A stretch of DNA of 64,000 bases from Conexibacter sp. SYSU D00693 (GTDB taxonomy: Bacteria; Actinomycetota; Thermoleophilia; Solirubrobacterales; Solirubrobacteraceae), in NCBI RefSeq assembly GCF_017084525.1, contig NZ_CP070950.1:3472001-3536000 (forward strand), given 5' to 3'. Below, piece by piece: positions 16,386 through 24,345 of the stretch. Position numbers and translations under genes: made by a program. The notes beneath the pieces were generated by a model. It ran no database searches. It saw only the letters and a program-made list of their open reading frames with translations, and was not told where the DNA came from. How positions within the stretch are numbered: the stretch's first letter is position 1; each line of letters starts with the position of its first letter.

Positions 16386-16400
16386 GGGTGCCTGGCACCC
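16386..16400 (+). terminator. GTGCC-W-GGCAC palindrome, copy A
   Basis: GGGTGCCTGGCACCC begins 7 nt after the GT4 stop. It is the same core as the copies at 17227, 17270 and 63153, all at gene 3' ends. Terminator role is inferred. Confidence 0.5.
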
Positions 16401-16427
16401 CGTCACTGGATGGTCAGGCGGCACGGA

Positions 16428-16433
16428 TAAGGT
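16428..16433 (+). promoter_or_regulatory. -10 box of the secreted propeller-like gene
   Basis: TAAGGT ends 6 nt before the GTG at 16440. Confidence 0.5.
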
Positions 16434-16439
16434 CGGTCG

Positions 16440-17228
16440 GTGCTCGCCGTCGCTGCTCTCTCGATCGCCACCGCCGTCGCCGCGCAGGCGGCCGACGCGG
16501 GCCCCTGGTACGTCGCGTGCGGACCGCGACCGGGCGCGACGGACCTGCACGCGCTGCACGCCGACGGACGGCTCGAGCGGCTGACGAACGGCGCGCAGCT
16601 CAACGGGATCGCGGCGCGAGTCGGGCAGGCGGTCGTGGCGACGCTGGGGACCAACGGGCAGACGCGCATCGTGCGGGTCGTGCCGCAGCCGTCGCGCCTG
16701 CTGGCCAGCCACGCGGCGGGCAGCCCGCGGCTCTCGATGGACGGCCGGCGCGTGGCGTGGACGGCCCTGAGCGAGCGACGAGGACGGTTCGTGCAGGACG
16801 TCTGGGTCAAGCGCCTGGACCGTCCGGAGGCGGCCCGGCGCGTGGCACGGATCGCCGGCGTCCTGGTGGCGACGGACTTCGATGCGCGCGGGGTCTTGCA
16901 CGTGGCCGTGCGGCGGCCGGGCGCCACCGCGGTGCTCGCCGTCTCGCCGAAGGGCCCGACGGTGCGCCTGCCGCGCATCGACGCCCTGCGCTTCGGGCCT
17001 GCGGGGCTGGTCGCGACGGCGCAGGGGCGGCAGATCACCGTCCGCGACGGGCTGCGGGGCGCGGTCGTGCGGACGCGGCGCGGGGCGTTCGTCCAGGGCT
17101 GGGACGCCGCGGGGACGCTGCTGGTGAGCGACACGGCCGGCCGGCTGGAGGCCTGGGACCCGCGGGCCCGCACCTCCCGCGACCTCGGCCGCCTCGCCTG
17201 CGGGCAGCCCTACGGCGGCGAGCGGTGA
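16440..17228 (+). CDS. secreted protein, probably beta-propeller (TolB/WD40-like)
   Basis: This 262-aa protein has a short signal peptide (hydrophobic residues 2-15, AQA-ADAG region). A run of repeating beta-strand blocks follows with patterns such as SPRLSMDGRRVAWT, FDARGVLHVAV and GWDAAGTLLVSD, as seen in TolB/WD40-like propellers. Two cysteines (VACGPRPG and LACGQPYG) near the two ends could close the ring with a disulfide. No catalytic motif is visible; it may bind envelope components. The gene ends in the first of two tandem palindromes facing the convergent GT4 gene. Confidence 0.6.
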   Translation: MLAVAALSIATAVAAQAADAGPWYVACGPRPGATDLHALHADGRLERLTNGAQLNGIAARVGQAVVATLGTNGQTRIVRVVPQPSRLLASHAAGSPRLSMDGRRVAWTALSERRGRFVQDVWVKRLDRPEAARRVARIAGVLVATDFDARGVLHVAVRRPGATAVLAVSPKGPTVRLPRIDALRFGPAGLVATAQGRQITVRDGLRGAVVRTRRGAFVQGWDAAGTLLVSDTAGRLEAWDPRARTSRDLGRLACGQPYGGER

Positions 17229-17247
17229 AAGGTGCCAGGCACCTTTC
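17227..17247 (+). terminator. GTGCC-W-GGCAC palindrome, copy B
   Basis: A perfect 21-nt palindrome (10-bp arms, central A) overlaps the TGA of the propeller-like gene and ends in TTTC, like an intrinsic terminator. Confidence 0.6.
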
Positions 17248-17269
17248 GTCCCTGGGCGGGGGCGCGCGG

Positions 17270-17292
17270 TGAAAAGTGCCTGGCACTTTTCA
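17270..17292 (-). terminator. GTGCC-W-GGCAC palindrome, copy C
   Basis: A perfect 23-nt palindrome (11-bp arms, central T) overlaps the TGA of the minus-strand GT4 gene. With copy B it forms a back-to-back pair between convergent genes. Confidence 0.6.
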
Positions 17293-18396
17293 TCCCCGGG
17301 CGAGGGCGCGCAGGAGCGTGAGGTGCTCCCGCGCCGTGCGCTCCCAGGAGTAGGCCGCCGCGCGCTGGGGGCCGAGGTCGCGCAGGCGGTCGGCGAGGCG
17401 GGGCTCGGTGAGCAGGCGGCGCAGCGCCTCGGTGATCGCGAGGACGTGGTGGGGCTCGACGAGCAGGGCGGCGTCCTGGGCGACCTCGGGCAGGGACGAG
17501 ATCGAGGACGTGAGGACCGGGGCCCCGGCGGCCATCGCCTCGAGGACCGGGAGGCCGAAGCCCTCGTAGAGCGACGGGTAGGCGAACGCGGCGCAGCCGG
17601 CGTAGAGGGCGCGCAGCTCGTCGTCGGAGACGAAGCCCAGGAGCTTGACCTCGTCGGGGTTGGCGCGGGCGGCGTCGAGGATCGGGCCGGCGTCCCAGCC
17701 GGTGGGGCCGACGAGCGCCAGCGCCTTCCCGGCACGGACGTCGTCGGGCAGCGCGGCCCAGGCGGCGATGAGGCGCTCGAGGTTCTTGCGCGGCTCGAGC
17801 GTCCCGGCGGCCAGGACGAACTGGCGCTCGCGCAGGCCGTGGCGCGCCGCGACCTCCCCCGGCTCGAGGCCGACGGCGCCGCGCGGCGGGTCTGCCGCGA
17901 GGGGGATCACCGACGCCTTGGACGCCACGGCGGGGAACAGCCGCACGAGGTCGTCGAGCGTCGCCTGGGAGTTGCACGGCAGCGCGGCGGCGCGGCGCAG
18001 GGCGGGGCGGATCGTCGCCCGCTCGATGCGGCCGGCGCGGGGCTGGGCCCACCCCGGCTCGACGAGCGAGATGAGGTCGTGGACGTAGATCGCCGTCGGC
18101 TTCCACGTGCCCCAGGCGGTGAGGTAGGAGTTGGTCGACAGGACGACGTCGGCCGCGCGGCTCGCCCGGACCGCCGCGACCGCGTGCCACGCCGGATCCG
18201 GCAGGCCGATGAGCGACCACGAGAACCGCGCGTCCAGGGCCGGGTCCTCCCAGCGCTCGCGCGCGAGCAGGACGAACCGCGCGTCGGCCGCCTCGGGCAG
18301 GGCGGCGAGGGCGCGCAGCAGCTCGCGGACGTAGCGCCCGCGCCCGGCGGGGACCTCCGCGGCCGCCCGCGCGTCGATCGCCGCGACGAGGCTCAT
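17290..18396 (-). CDS. family 4 glycosyltransferase (mannosyltransferase-like)
   Basis: This 368-aa GT-B enzyme has GRGRYVRELLRAL near the N-terminus, YVHDLISL, and in the donor half LAAGTLEPRKNLERLI, LLGFVSDDELRALYAG and EGFGLPVLEAMAAG, with SISSLPEVAQDAALL after it. This is the WbaZ/MtfB-type pattern common for mannosyl- and rhamnosyltransferases. The ATG at 18396 overlaps the stop of the upstream GT4 gene (ATGA), so both are made from one message. Its 3' end lies in the second 44-bp repeat unit. Confidence 0.87.
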   Translation of the reverse strand: MSLVAAIDARAAAEVPAGRGRYVRELLRALAALPEAADARFVLLARERWEDPALDARFSWSLIGLPDPAWHAVAAVRASRAADVVLSTNSYLTAWGTWKPTAIYVHDLISLVEPGWAQPRAGRIERATIRPALRRAAALPCNSQATLDDLVRLFPAVASKASVIPLAADPPRGAVGLEPGEVAARHGLRERQFVLAAGTLEPRKNLERLIAAWAALPDDVRAGKALALVGPTGWDAGPILDAARANPDEVKLLGFVSDDELRALYAGCAAFAYPSLYEGFGLPVLEAMAAGAPVLTSSISSLPEVAQDAALLVEPHHVLAITEALRRLLTEPRLADRLRDLGPQRAAAYSWERTAREHLTLLRALARG

Positions 18397-19541
18397 GCCC
18401 CGGCGGCGTAGCCCGCGAGGACCGTCCTGAGCGACGTCTGCAGCGACAGCTCCTCGGCGTGCGCGGCGAACCAGTCGGCGGTCGACTCGCGCAGCGCCTC
18501 GCCGCCCTCGTGGCACCTGACGATCGCGTCCGCGAGGTCGGACGGCGAGGCCGAGGGCGCGACGAAGCCGTTCACGCCGTCCTCCACGTGCTCGACTGCC
18601 GCGTTGTCCGGCGCCGCGACCACGACGCTCGGCACTCCCGCCGCGGCCGCCTCCACGACGACCATCCCGTAGCCCTCGCGCGTCGAGGGCAGCAGCATGC
18701 ACGTGGCGTGGCGCAGGGCGTGCTCGACCTCCGAGCCGTCGACGAACCCCGGTGCGCGCACGAGCTCCGTCGCCCCCGCACGCGCGATCGCCGCGTCGAC
18801 CTCCGCCCGCTGGGGCCCGTCCCCGAAGATGACGCCGCGCAGCCCGGCGACCCGCCGCGCGGCCTCGACCACCGCCGGCACGACGGCCGGCGCCTGCTTC
18901 TCGGGGATGAGCCGCCCCGCGAAGACGACCTCCCCGGACGCCGGTGCGGGAGACGGACGCTCGAGCAAGCCCGCCCACTCGCCGCGCAGGACCGTCGGCG
19001 TCCCGCGCAGCCCCTCCTCGCGCAGCCGTCGAGCGTGCAGCGCGCTGAAGCAGTAGGCCTGCTGGGGCACCCGCGCGCACGCCGCCTGGATCGCCCGCGC
19101 CACGCGGCCCTTCACGCCGCCGAGGTACTCCGCCCAGTACGACGGCGACCACACCTCGTGCCACTCCGCGACGATCCGGTAGCGGCCGCGGCGGCGTGCC
19201 ACGCCGGCGGCCAGCAGCGAGAAGTACGGGAACGACGCGGTGTGGACGACGTCGTAGTCGCGGCCGTGGCGCCACAGGTGCTTGAGCACGCCCCAGCCGA
19301 AGCGCAGCGGCTCGCCGATCGTCCGGCTGCCGTCGGGCCCGTAGAGCGGCTCGTCCTTCGACACCGCCACCACCCGCACGCCCGGGACCTCCGGGGGCTC
19401 GTCCTGCGCCCACTGCACCCGCGTGAGGTAGGTCACGTCGTGCCCGTCGGCCGCCAGCGCCTCGCCGAGGTTGCGCATCCAGCGCTCGAGGCCCCCCACG
19501 GTCCAGGGGAACAGGCAGTCGTAGACCAGGCAGATCCGCAT
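18393..19541 (-). CDS. family 4 glycosyltransferase
   Basis: This 382-aa GT-B protein starts MRICLVYDCLFPWTVGGLER, the typical acceptor-site loop with GG. The donor half has VVFAGRLIPEKQAPAVVPAV, IFGDGPQRAEVDAAI and STREGYGMVVVEAAAAGVPSV, with the two glutamates of the E-x7-E motif. It probably elongates the surface glycan with a hexose from a nucleotide sugar. It is the first gene of a two-gene minus-strand operon, divergent from rmlC. No convincing ribosome site precedes the ATG. Confidence 0.87.
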   Translation of the reverse strand: MRICLVYDCLFPWTVGGLERWMRNLGEALAADGHDVTYLTRVQWAQDEPPEVPGVRVVAVSKDEPLYGPDGSRTIGEPLRFGWGVLKHLWRHGRDYDVVHTASFPYFSLLAAGVARRRGRYRIVAEWHEVWSPSYWAEYLGGVKGRVARAIQAACARVPQQAYCFSALHARRLREEGLRGTPTVLRGEWAGLLERPSPAPASGEVVFAGRLIPEKQAPAVVPAVVEAARRVAGLRGVIFGDGPQRAEVDAAIARAGATELVRAPGFVDGSEVEHALRHATCMLLPSTREGYGMVVVEAAAAGVPSVVVAAPDNAAVEHVEDGVNGFVAPSASPSDLADAIVRCHEGGEALRESTADWFAAHAEELSLQTSLRTVLAGYAAGA

Positions 19542-19563
19542 GCCGGTCCATCCAAGCAGTCGC

Positions 19564-19569
19564 TAGGGT
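19564..19569 (+). promoter_or_regulatory. -10 box of rmlC
   Basis: TAGGGT ends 11 nt before the ATG at 19581. Confidence 0.5.
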
Positions 19570-19580
19570 CGGGCGCCGTC

Positions 19581-20144
19581 ATGGCGCGCTTCGAGCGGAT
19601 CCCGACGCGGCTCGACGGGCCCGTGCTCCTCCGGCCGGCCGTGTTCGCCGACGAGCGCGGGTTCTTCGCGGAGACCTTCCGCGAGAACGAGCTGGCGCGG
19701 TTCGGGATCGAGGAGCGCTGGGTCCAGGACAACCACTCGCGAAGCGCCCGCGGGACCGTCCGCGGCCTGCACTTCCAGATCGGCGCTGGCGCCGCGAAAC
19801 TCGTGCGCTGCGGCCGGGGGACGATCGTCGACGTCCTCGTCGACCTGCGCCGCTCCTCGCCGACCTACCGCGAGTGGGAGGCTTTCGAGCTTTCCGACAC
19901 GGACCTGCGGCTGCTCTACGTGCCCGTGGGGTTCGCCCACGGCTTCGTCGTGACCTCCGACGTCGCCGACGTCCTCTACAAGCAGTCGGCTTACTACGCC
20001 GGCGACGTCGAGCGCGGGATCAAGTTCGACGACCCGGCGATCGGCGTCGACTGGCAGCTGCCCGAGGCCGAGTGGATCTTCAGCGAGCGCGATCGCACCG
20101 CGCCGACGTTCGCCGAGTTCGAGACGCAGCTCCCCGACTGGTAG
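19581..20144 (+). CDS. rfbC: dTDP-4-dehydrorhamnose 3,5-epimerase
   Basis: This 187-aa cupin has DERGFF (25-29), the catalytic-type histidine H64 in RGLHFQ, FAHGF at about 118-122 and the tyrosine in VLYK (Y133), matching RmlC/RfbC. The enzyme inverts C3 and C5 of dTDP-4-keto-6-deoxyglucose on the way to dTDP-L-rhamnose. The other rml genes (A, B, D) are not in the window, so it depends on loci elsewhere. The same dTDP-4-keto-6-deoxyglucose could feed the ketoisomerase and aminotransferase at 35,601-37,501. Length is typical. Confidence 0.92.
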   Translation: MARFERIPTRLDGPVLLRPAVFADERGFFAETFRENELARFGIEERWVQDNHSRSARGTVRGLHFQIGAGAAKLVRCGRGTIVDVLVDLRRSSPTYREWEAFELSDTDLRLLYVPVGFAHGFVVTSDVADVLYKQSAYYAGDVERGIKFDDPAIGVDWQLPEAEWIFSERDRTAPTFAEFETQLPDW

Positions 20145-20159
20145 TGGGGACGGTCTCGG

Positions 20160-20165
20160 TACGAT
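20160..20165 (+). promoter_or_regulatory. possible -10 box of the GT2 membrane protein gene
   Basis: TACGAT would give a leader of about 84 nt that contains the palindrome at 20214-20229. No clear -35 is seen. Confidence 0.3.
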
Positions 20166-20213
20166 GGGCAACAACGCGACCTTCCCCGTTCGTTCGCGTT
20201 CTGCTAGGGAAAA

Positions 20214-20229
20214 CGCCTCTCGAGAGGCG
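20214..20229 (+). promoter_or_regulatory. perfect 16-nt palindrome in the 5' region of the GT2 gene
   Basis: CGCCTCTCGAGAGGCG is self-complementary and lies 26 nt before the ATG at 20256. It may be an operator dyad or a leader hairpin. Confidence 0.45.
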
Positions 20230-20255
20230 CTGCCACGTCCCTCCCCAGCACTCCC

Positions 20256-21455
20256 ATGAGCACGCTCGAGACCACCACCTCAGCGCCGCAGCAGGCGCCC
20301 ACCGACGACCTCGTCGTCTCCGTCGTGATCCCCTGCCTCAACGAGGAGGAGAACATCGAGGCCTGCGTCAGAAGCGCCCTCGACGTCCTGCGGGAACGGG
20401 GGATCCCCGGGGAGGTCGTCGTCGCCGACAACGCCTCGGAGGACCGCAGCGCCGAGCTGGCCGCCGCCGCCGGCGCCCGGGTCATCCACGAGCCGCGCCG
20501 CGGCTACGGCTCCGCCTACCTCGCCGGCTTCGCCGCCGCCCGCGGCAAGTACATCGTCATGGGCGACGCGGACCTCACCTACGACTTCGCCGAGATCCCG
20601 AACTTCGTCAAAGAGCTCGACGACGGCGCCGAGCTGGTGATGGGCGACCGGATGGACAACATCCAGCCGGGCGCCATGCCGTGGCTGCACCAGTACGTCG
20701 GCAATCCGATCCTCTCCGGGATCCTCAACCTCTTCTTCAAGACGGGCATCCGCGACGCGCACTGCGGCATGCGCGCCCTGCGCCGCGACGTCCTTCCCCG
20801 CCTGGACCTGCGCACGACCGGCATGGAGTTCGCCTCCGAGATGGTCATCCGCGCCGGCAAGGAGCACCTGGACATCCGGGAGTTCCCGATCCAGTACCAC
20901 CCGCGCGGCGGCGAGTCGAAGCTGTCGACGTTCCGCGACGGCTGGCGCCACCTGCGCTTCCTGCTCGTCCACAGCCCGAACCACCTGTTCGTGCTGCCGG
21001 GCGCCGTCATCGCGCTGCTGGGCGTGATCATCTCGCTGACCAGCGTCCTGGACATCGAGATCTTCGGCCGCCAGTGGGAGCTGCACACGATGGTCGCGGG
21101 CTCGCTGGCGATGATCGTCGGCACGCAGGTCGTCGCCCTGGGCCTGGCCGCCCACGCCTACGGCAAGTACTTCATGGGCGAGCGTGACACGTGGTTCGAC
21201 CGCATGCGCGACCACTACCAGCTCGAGCACGGGCTGGCGCTCGGCGGCGCCATCACCCTCGCCGGCGTCGTCATCGGCGCCGTGATCCTCATCAAGTGGA
21301 TCGACAACGGCTTCGGCTCGCTGTCGGAGGAGAAGCTCTCCGTGCTGGCCGCGACCCTCATGATCGTCGGCGTCCAGGTCTTCTTCTCGTCGTTCCTGCT
21401 GTCGATCCTGGGCCTGCGCCGGGTCGACAAGGACGAGCAGCCGACCGCCGCCTAG
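20256..21455 (+). CDS. DPM1-like family 2 glycosyltransferase with C-terminal membrane domain
   Basis: This 399-aa protein has a GT2 domain (residues about 20-230) with SVVIPCLNEEENI, VVADNASEDRS and the metal-binding GDADLTYDF, then PRGGESKLSTFRDGWRHL. Four hydrophobic segments follow (about 243-265, 272-300, 325-350, 358-385). The layout is that of polyprenyl-phosphate sugar synthases that form Und-P-hexose and remain in the membrane for flipping. These donors feed GT-C transferases such as those downstream. The 5' region holds a perfect palindrome and no clear Shine-Dalgarno site. Its TAG shares CTAG with the convergent gene. Confidence 0.87.
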   Translation: MSTLETTTSAPQQAPTDDLVVSVVIPCLNEEENIEACVRSALDVLRERGIPGEVVVADNASEDRSAELAAAAGARVIHEPRRGYGSAYLAGFAAARGKYIVMGDADLTYDFAEIPNFVKELDDGAELVMGDRMDNIQPGAMPWLHQYVGNPILSGILNLFFKTGIRDAHCGMRALRRDVLPRLDLRTTGMEFASEMVIRAGKEHLDIREFPIQYHPRGGESKLSTFRDGWRHLRFLLVHSPNHLFVLPGAVIALLGVIISLTSVLDIEIFGRQWELHTMVAGSLAMIVGTQVVALGLAAHAYGKYFMGERDTWFDRMRDHYQLEHGLALGGAITLAGVVIGAVILIKWIDNGFGSLSEEKLSVLAATLMIVGVQVFFSSFLLSILGLRRVDKDEQPTAA

Positions 21456-23623
21456 CAGCCGACGACGCGGACGTCATCGAGGCGCAGCGCGGCCTCGCGC
21501 TCGCCGCCGATAGCGCGCGACGGCGTGGCGCCGGCACTGACCAGGACGGGCGCGTCGCCCTCTGGCAGGGCGACGCGGACGTCGGCCCGCTCGCCGGGCT
21601 GGAGCTCGCCCGTTCGCCGCTCGCCGCTCCGCGCGCCGACCGACCATCGCGTGGTGGGCGGCGCGTCGTCGATGAGGGGCGGGGCCGTCACGATCATCTG
21701 AACGCATCTGCGCGACGTGCCCCCGACGCTCGCCGGGAACGCGCGCAGGCGCATGGGCTCGGCGCCCCGCGACCAGCCGTCGTCCTCGAAGGTGCCGTCC
21801 AGGAACGCATAGGCGAGCTGCAGCGGGCGGCGCGGATCGCGCTCCACAAGCGCCGCGGCGCTCGGGGACTGCGCGCGCCAGACGCCGTCGAACGCCAGGC
21901 GCGCGAAGCCCGTCGGGGCGACGTACCAGCGCGGCAGCGGCGCACCCTCCTGACGCACGACGCGCACCGCGCCGGTGCGCTCGTCGGCGACCACTGCGGT
22001 GTTCCCGGTGGGGTTCGGCGCGCAGCAGAAGTTGCGTTGCTCGACGTCGTCGAGCAGCAATGTGGCGCGCGCCGAGCGGTTGAAGTAGTTGACCTCAAGC
22101 AGGCGCTGGCGGACGTCGCCGCCGCCAACGGGCGACCCGAACACCGCGACGGGACCGTCGACTCCGACCTCCTCGTCGGCGAACGACAGGGCGGCGAAGC
22201 TCGTGCCGGGGCGTCCCGCAAGGTCGGTGTAGCGGTTCATCGCGTAGGTCCCCGCCACCGCGCCGTGCACGGTGACAAGCGCGAGGACGACCCCGGCGAC
22301 AACCGCCCGCCGCGCGGGTCGCCGGGCGACGAGGAGCGCCAAGCCAACGGCCAGCGCCGCCAGGGCGAGCAGCAGGACGGTTAGCGACCCGCCGCCCACG
22401 ACGTTCGAGACGCGGCCCTCGACGACGCGCTTGAGAAAGATGGAGCCGGCGTCGATGAACGCCGCGTACGGGAACTCATTGGTCTGCGGGCCGCCGACCG
22501 CGACGGCGCGGGCGACGACCGCCCCGCCGATCGCCGCGCCGACCCAGCCCACCTCGCCGGTCGCGAGAGGCCGCGCCGCCGCGACGACTAGCAGCGGCAG
22601 CAGCGGCGTGACGTAGCGGTCCTCAAGCGTCGCGGTGTAGAAGACGTAGGAGTACGCGACGAAGACGCCGAGAGCGACGACCGCGAAGGCGCCGGTCTCG
22701 CGCCCGCGGGGATGTACGACCTCGCGCGCGAGCCATACGACGCCGAACACCGCGATGATGACCGCCACGGTCGGCGCGAGGCGCCCGAGCACCTCGAAGG
22801 CCTGGTCGCCAAGCCGGCCGAGCTCTATGGACTGGTCGGTGATCTGCGAGCCGTAGCCGCCGATGACGCCCGCCTGACCGCGCACCGCCAGCGCCAGCGC
22901 GCCGAGCAGCCCCACGCCCGCGAGCAGCGGGTGCTGGCGGGCGACGACGAGCGGCAGCCGGCGCAGCCAGGTACGGCGGTCGACGTCCGCCGGGCGGTCG
23001 CGCCACGCCGTCACCGGGATGGCGAGCGCGAGGGCGAGGACGAACGCGATCGAGCTCACGCGCGCCGCCGTGGCCAGGAGCGCGGTGGCGAGTACCCATG
23101 CGTCCGCTCCGATCGACGGCCGCACCGTGCTGCGCCACATCGCATGGAACAGCAGCGTGCACATGAGCAGGCCTGGGACGGTGTTGAGGAACGTCTCGCC
23201 GAACACCGCCCACGGGGTGACGACGGCGACCGCGCCGGTCGCGACCGCCAGCCACCGGCCGAGGCCCACGCCCCGCGCCAGGAGGTAGGTCGGCACGGCG
23301 ACGAGCGCGCCGCACAGTGCGATGAGCACGCGGCCGGCCTGGAAGTCGGCGGCCGTCGGACCCGGCCAGGCCTGCGCGATCCACAGCAGGATCCCGGTCA
23401 GACGCTCGGGTCCGCGGTCGCCGTAACTCGTGGCGAAGATGCCCTTGATGGGGTCGGCCGCGATCTGGCGGGAGCCGAGGACCGAGAGGTACTCGTCGTT
23501 CTGGCGGTCGTGGTTGTCCAGCCCGAACCACGCCGTCCACACGGTCGTGGCGAGGACGAGCAGGCCGAGGACGACCAGCGGCGCGCGGGGGTGCGCGAGC
23601 AGGCGGTGCAGGCGCTGGGTCAC
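21452..23623 (-). CDS. GT-C fold membrane glycosyltransferase (GT39/ArnT-like)
   Basis: The 723-aa protein has about twelve membrane helices in the first 530 residues and a large extracytoplasmic C-terminal domain. The acidic pair in the first outer loop (NDEYLSVLGSRQI, about residue 40) is the hallmark of GT-C enzymes using polyprenyl-phosphate sugars. The C-terminal part has a CC pair (FCCAPNP) and a beta-rich region. It would transfer a sugar from a lipid carrier to glycan or protein outside the membrane. GTG 23623 overlaps the upstream stop (GTGA); an upstream-open frame is a shadow. Confidence 0.78.
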   Translation of the reverse strand: MTQRLHRLLAHPRAPLVVLGLLVLATTVWTAWFGLDNHDRQNDEYLSVLGSRQIAADPIKGIFATSYGDRGPERLTGILLWIAQAWPGPTAADFQAGRVLIALCGALVAVPTYLLARGVGLGRWLAVATGAVAVVTPWAVFGETFLNTVPGLLMCTLLFHAMWRSTVRPSIGADAWVLATALLATAARVSSIAFVLALALAIPVTAWRDRPADVDRRTWLRRLPLVVARQHPLLAGVGLLGALALAVRGQAGVIGGYGSQITDQSIELGRLGDQAFEVLGRLAPTVAVIIAVFGVVWLAREVVHPRGRETGAFAVVALGVFVAYSYVFYTATLEDRYVTPLLPLLVVAAARPLATGEVGWVGAAIGGAVVARAVAVGGPQTNEFPYAAFIDAGSIFLKRVVEGRVSNVVGGGSLTVLLLALAALAVGLALLVARRPARRAVVAGVVLALVTVHGAVAGTYAMNRYTDLAGRPGTSFAALSFADEEVGVDGPVAVFGSPVGGGDVRQRLLEVNYFNRSARATLLLDDVEQRNFCCAPNPTGNTAVVADERTGAVRVVRQEGAPLPRWYVAPTGFARLAFDGVWRAQSPSAAALVERDPRRPLQLAYAFLDGTFEDDGWSRGAEPMRLRAFPASVGGTSRRCVQMIVTAPPLIDDAPPTTRWSVGARSGERRTGELQPGERADVRVALPEGDAPVLVSAGATPSRAIGGEREAALRLDDVRVVGC

Positions 23624-24345
23624 AGGCGAGGGCGGACGGCGTCCGCCGCGGCGTCGGCCCGGCTGGCGCGCAGCACCGCGACGGTGAGGGCGATCGGGGC
23701 GCCGACGACGACCGCGAGCAGGAGGAGGTGAAGCAGGAGCCGCGGCGTGGGGCGCGTCGCGTCGATGCGCCGGGAGACCTCGCCGGCCTTGCCGAGCAGC
23801 GACCCGTCGCCGCGCTCGCGTAGGACGATCCAGGGCTGTGCCGCGGTGCCGGTCGGCCGGCCGTCGCGCGTGACGGTCACCCCCGGAGCGAGGCCGCGCG
23901 GCTCGTCGGCGCCGAGCAGGTCGAACGCCACCCGGCCGCGGTTGCGCACGCACAGCCGCGCGCCGTCGAGCTCGCGCCCCGGCGAGCGCGACAGCGGCAC
24001 CCGCACGGGCGGGCCGGACGCCCAGCCGGCCTCGAGGCTGCCGGTCGCGCGGAACCCCGGCGCGCTCAGCGTGAGGGCGACCGGCGGCAGCGGACCCTCC
24101 GCCCGGCCGGCGATCTGCGCGACCGCCGCATCGGGGCTCAGGCCGAAGCCCGCGGCGCACACCTCGCTGCCCGCCGGCACCGGCACGTCGACGACGGCGG
24201 TGCGCGGCTCGCTGGTCGGCGTGCTGGACACGAACGAGCGGCCTTGCAGCAGGGTCGGCGCGACGATCCCCAGGAAGACCAGGGCGGCCAGGACGGCGGT
24301 GGCCGTCGCGGCGAGCGGAGGCAGACGGCGCAGCGCGTCACGCAT
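23620..24345 (-). CDS. membrane protein with two TM segments and an outer domain, unknown family
   Basis: This 241-aa protein has a helix near the N-terminus (about 11-30), an extracytoplasmic beta-rich domain with two cysteines (SEVCAAGF and ARLCVRNRG) and a C-terminal helix (about 200-228). I do not recognise the family. It is sandwiched between two GT-C-like proteins with overlaps of 8 and 4 nt, so it is most likely a subunit or partner working with them. The ATG at 24345 reads ATGCGTGA over the upstream stop. Confidence 0.65.
   Translation of the reverse strand: MRDALRRLPPLAATATAVLAALVFLGIVAPTLLQGRSFVSSTPTSEPRTAVVDVPVPAGSEVCAAGFGLSPDAAVAQIAGRAEGPLPPVALTLSAPGFRATGSLEAGWASGPPVRVPLSRSPGRELDGARLCVRNRGRVAFDLLGADEPRGLAPGVTVTRDGRPTGTAAQPWIVLRERGDGSLLGKAGEVSRRIDATRPTPRLLLHLLLLAVVVGAPIALTVAVLRASRADAAADAVRPRL

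Larger units (their letters stand above)
17222..17309. repeat. tandem 44-bp duplication containing two palindromes
   Basis: Units 17222-17265 and 17266-17309 match at 38 of 44 positions. Two of the six differences (positions 10 and 22 of the unit) are a compensating G-C to A-T change within the palindrome stem. Unit 1 contains the stop of the + gene; unit 2 contains the stop and last codons of the - gene. Confidence 0.85.

Noticed and set aside
12897-17735. A 1,612-codon open frame on the minus strand opposite the flippase and two other genes
   Set aside because: Only its last 258 codons (the FkbM gene) are real. The rest is a low-complexity Arg/Pro/Ala shadow of well-recognised genes on the plus strand, caused by the high GC content.
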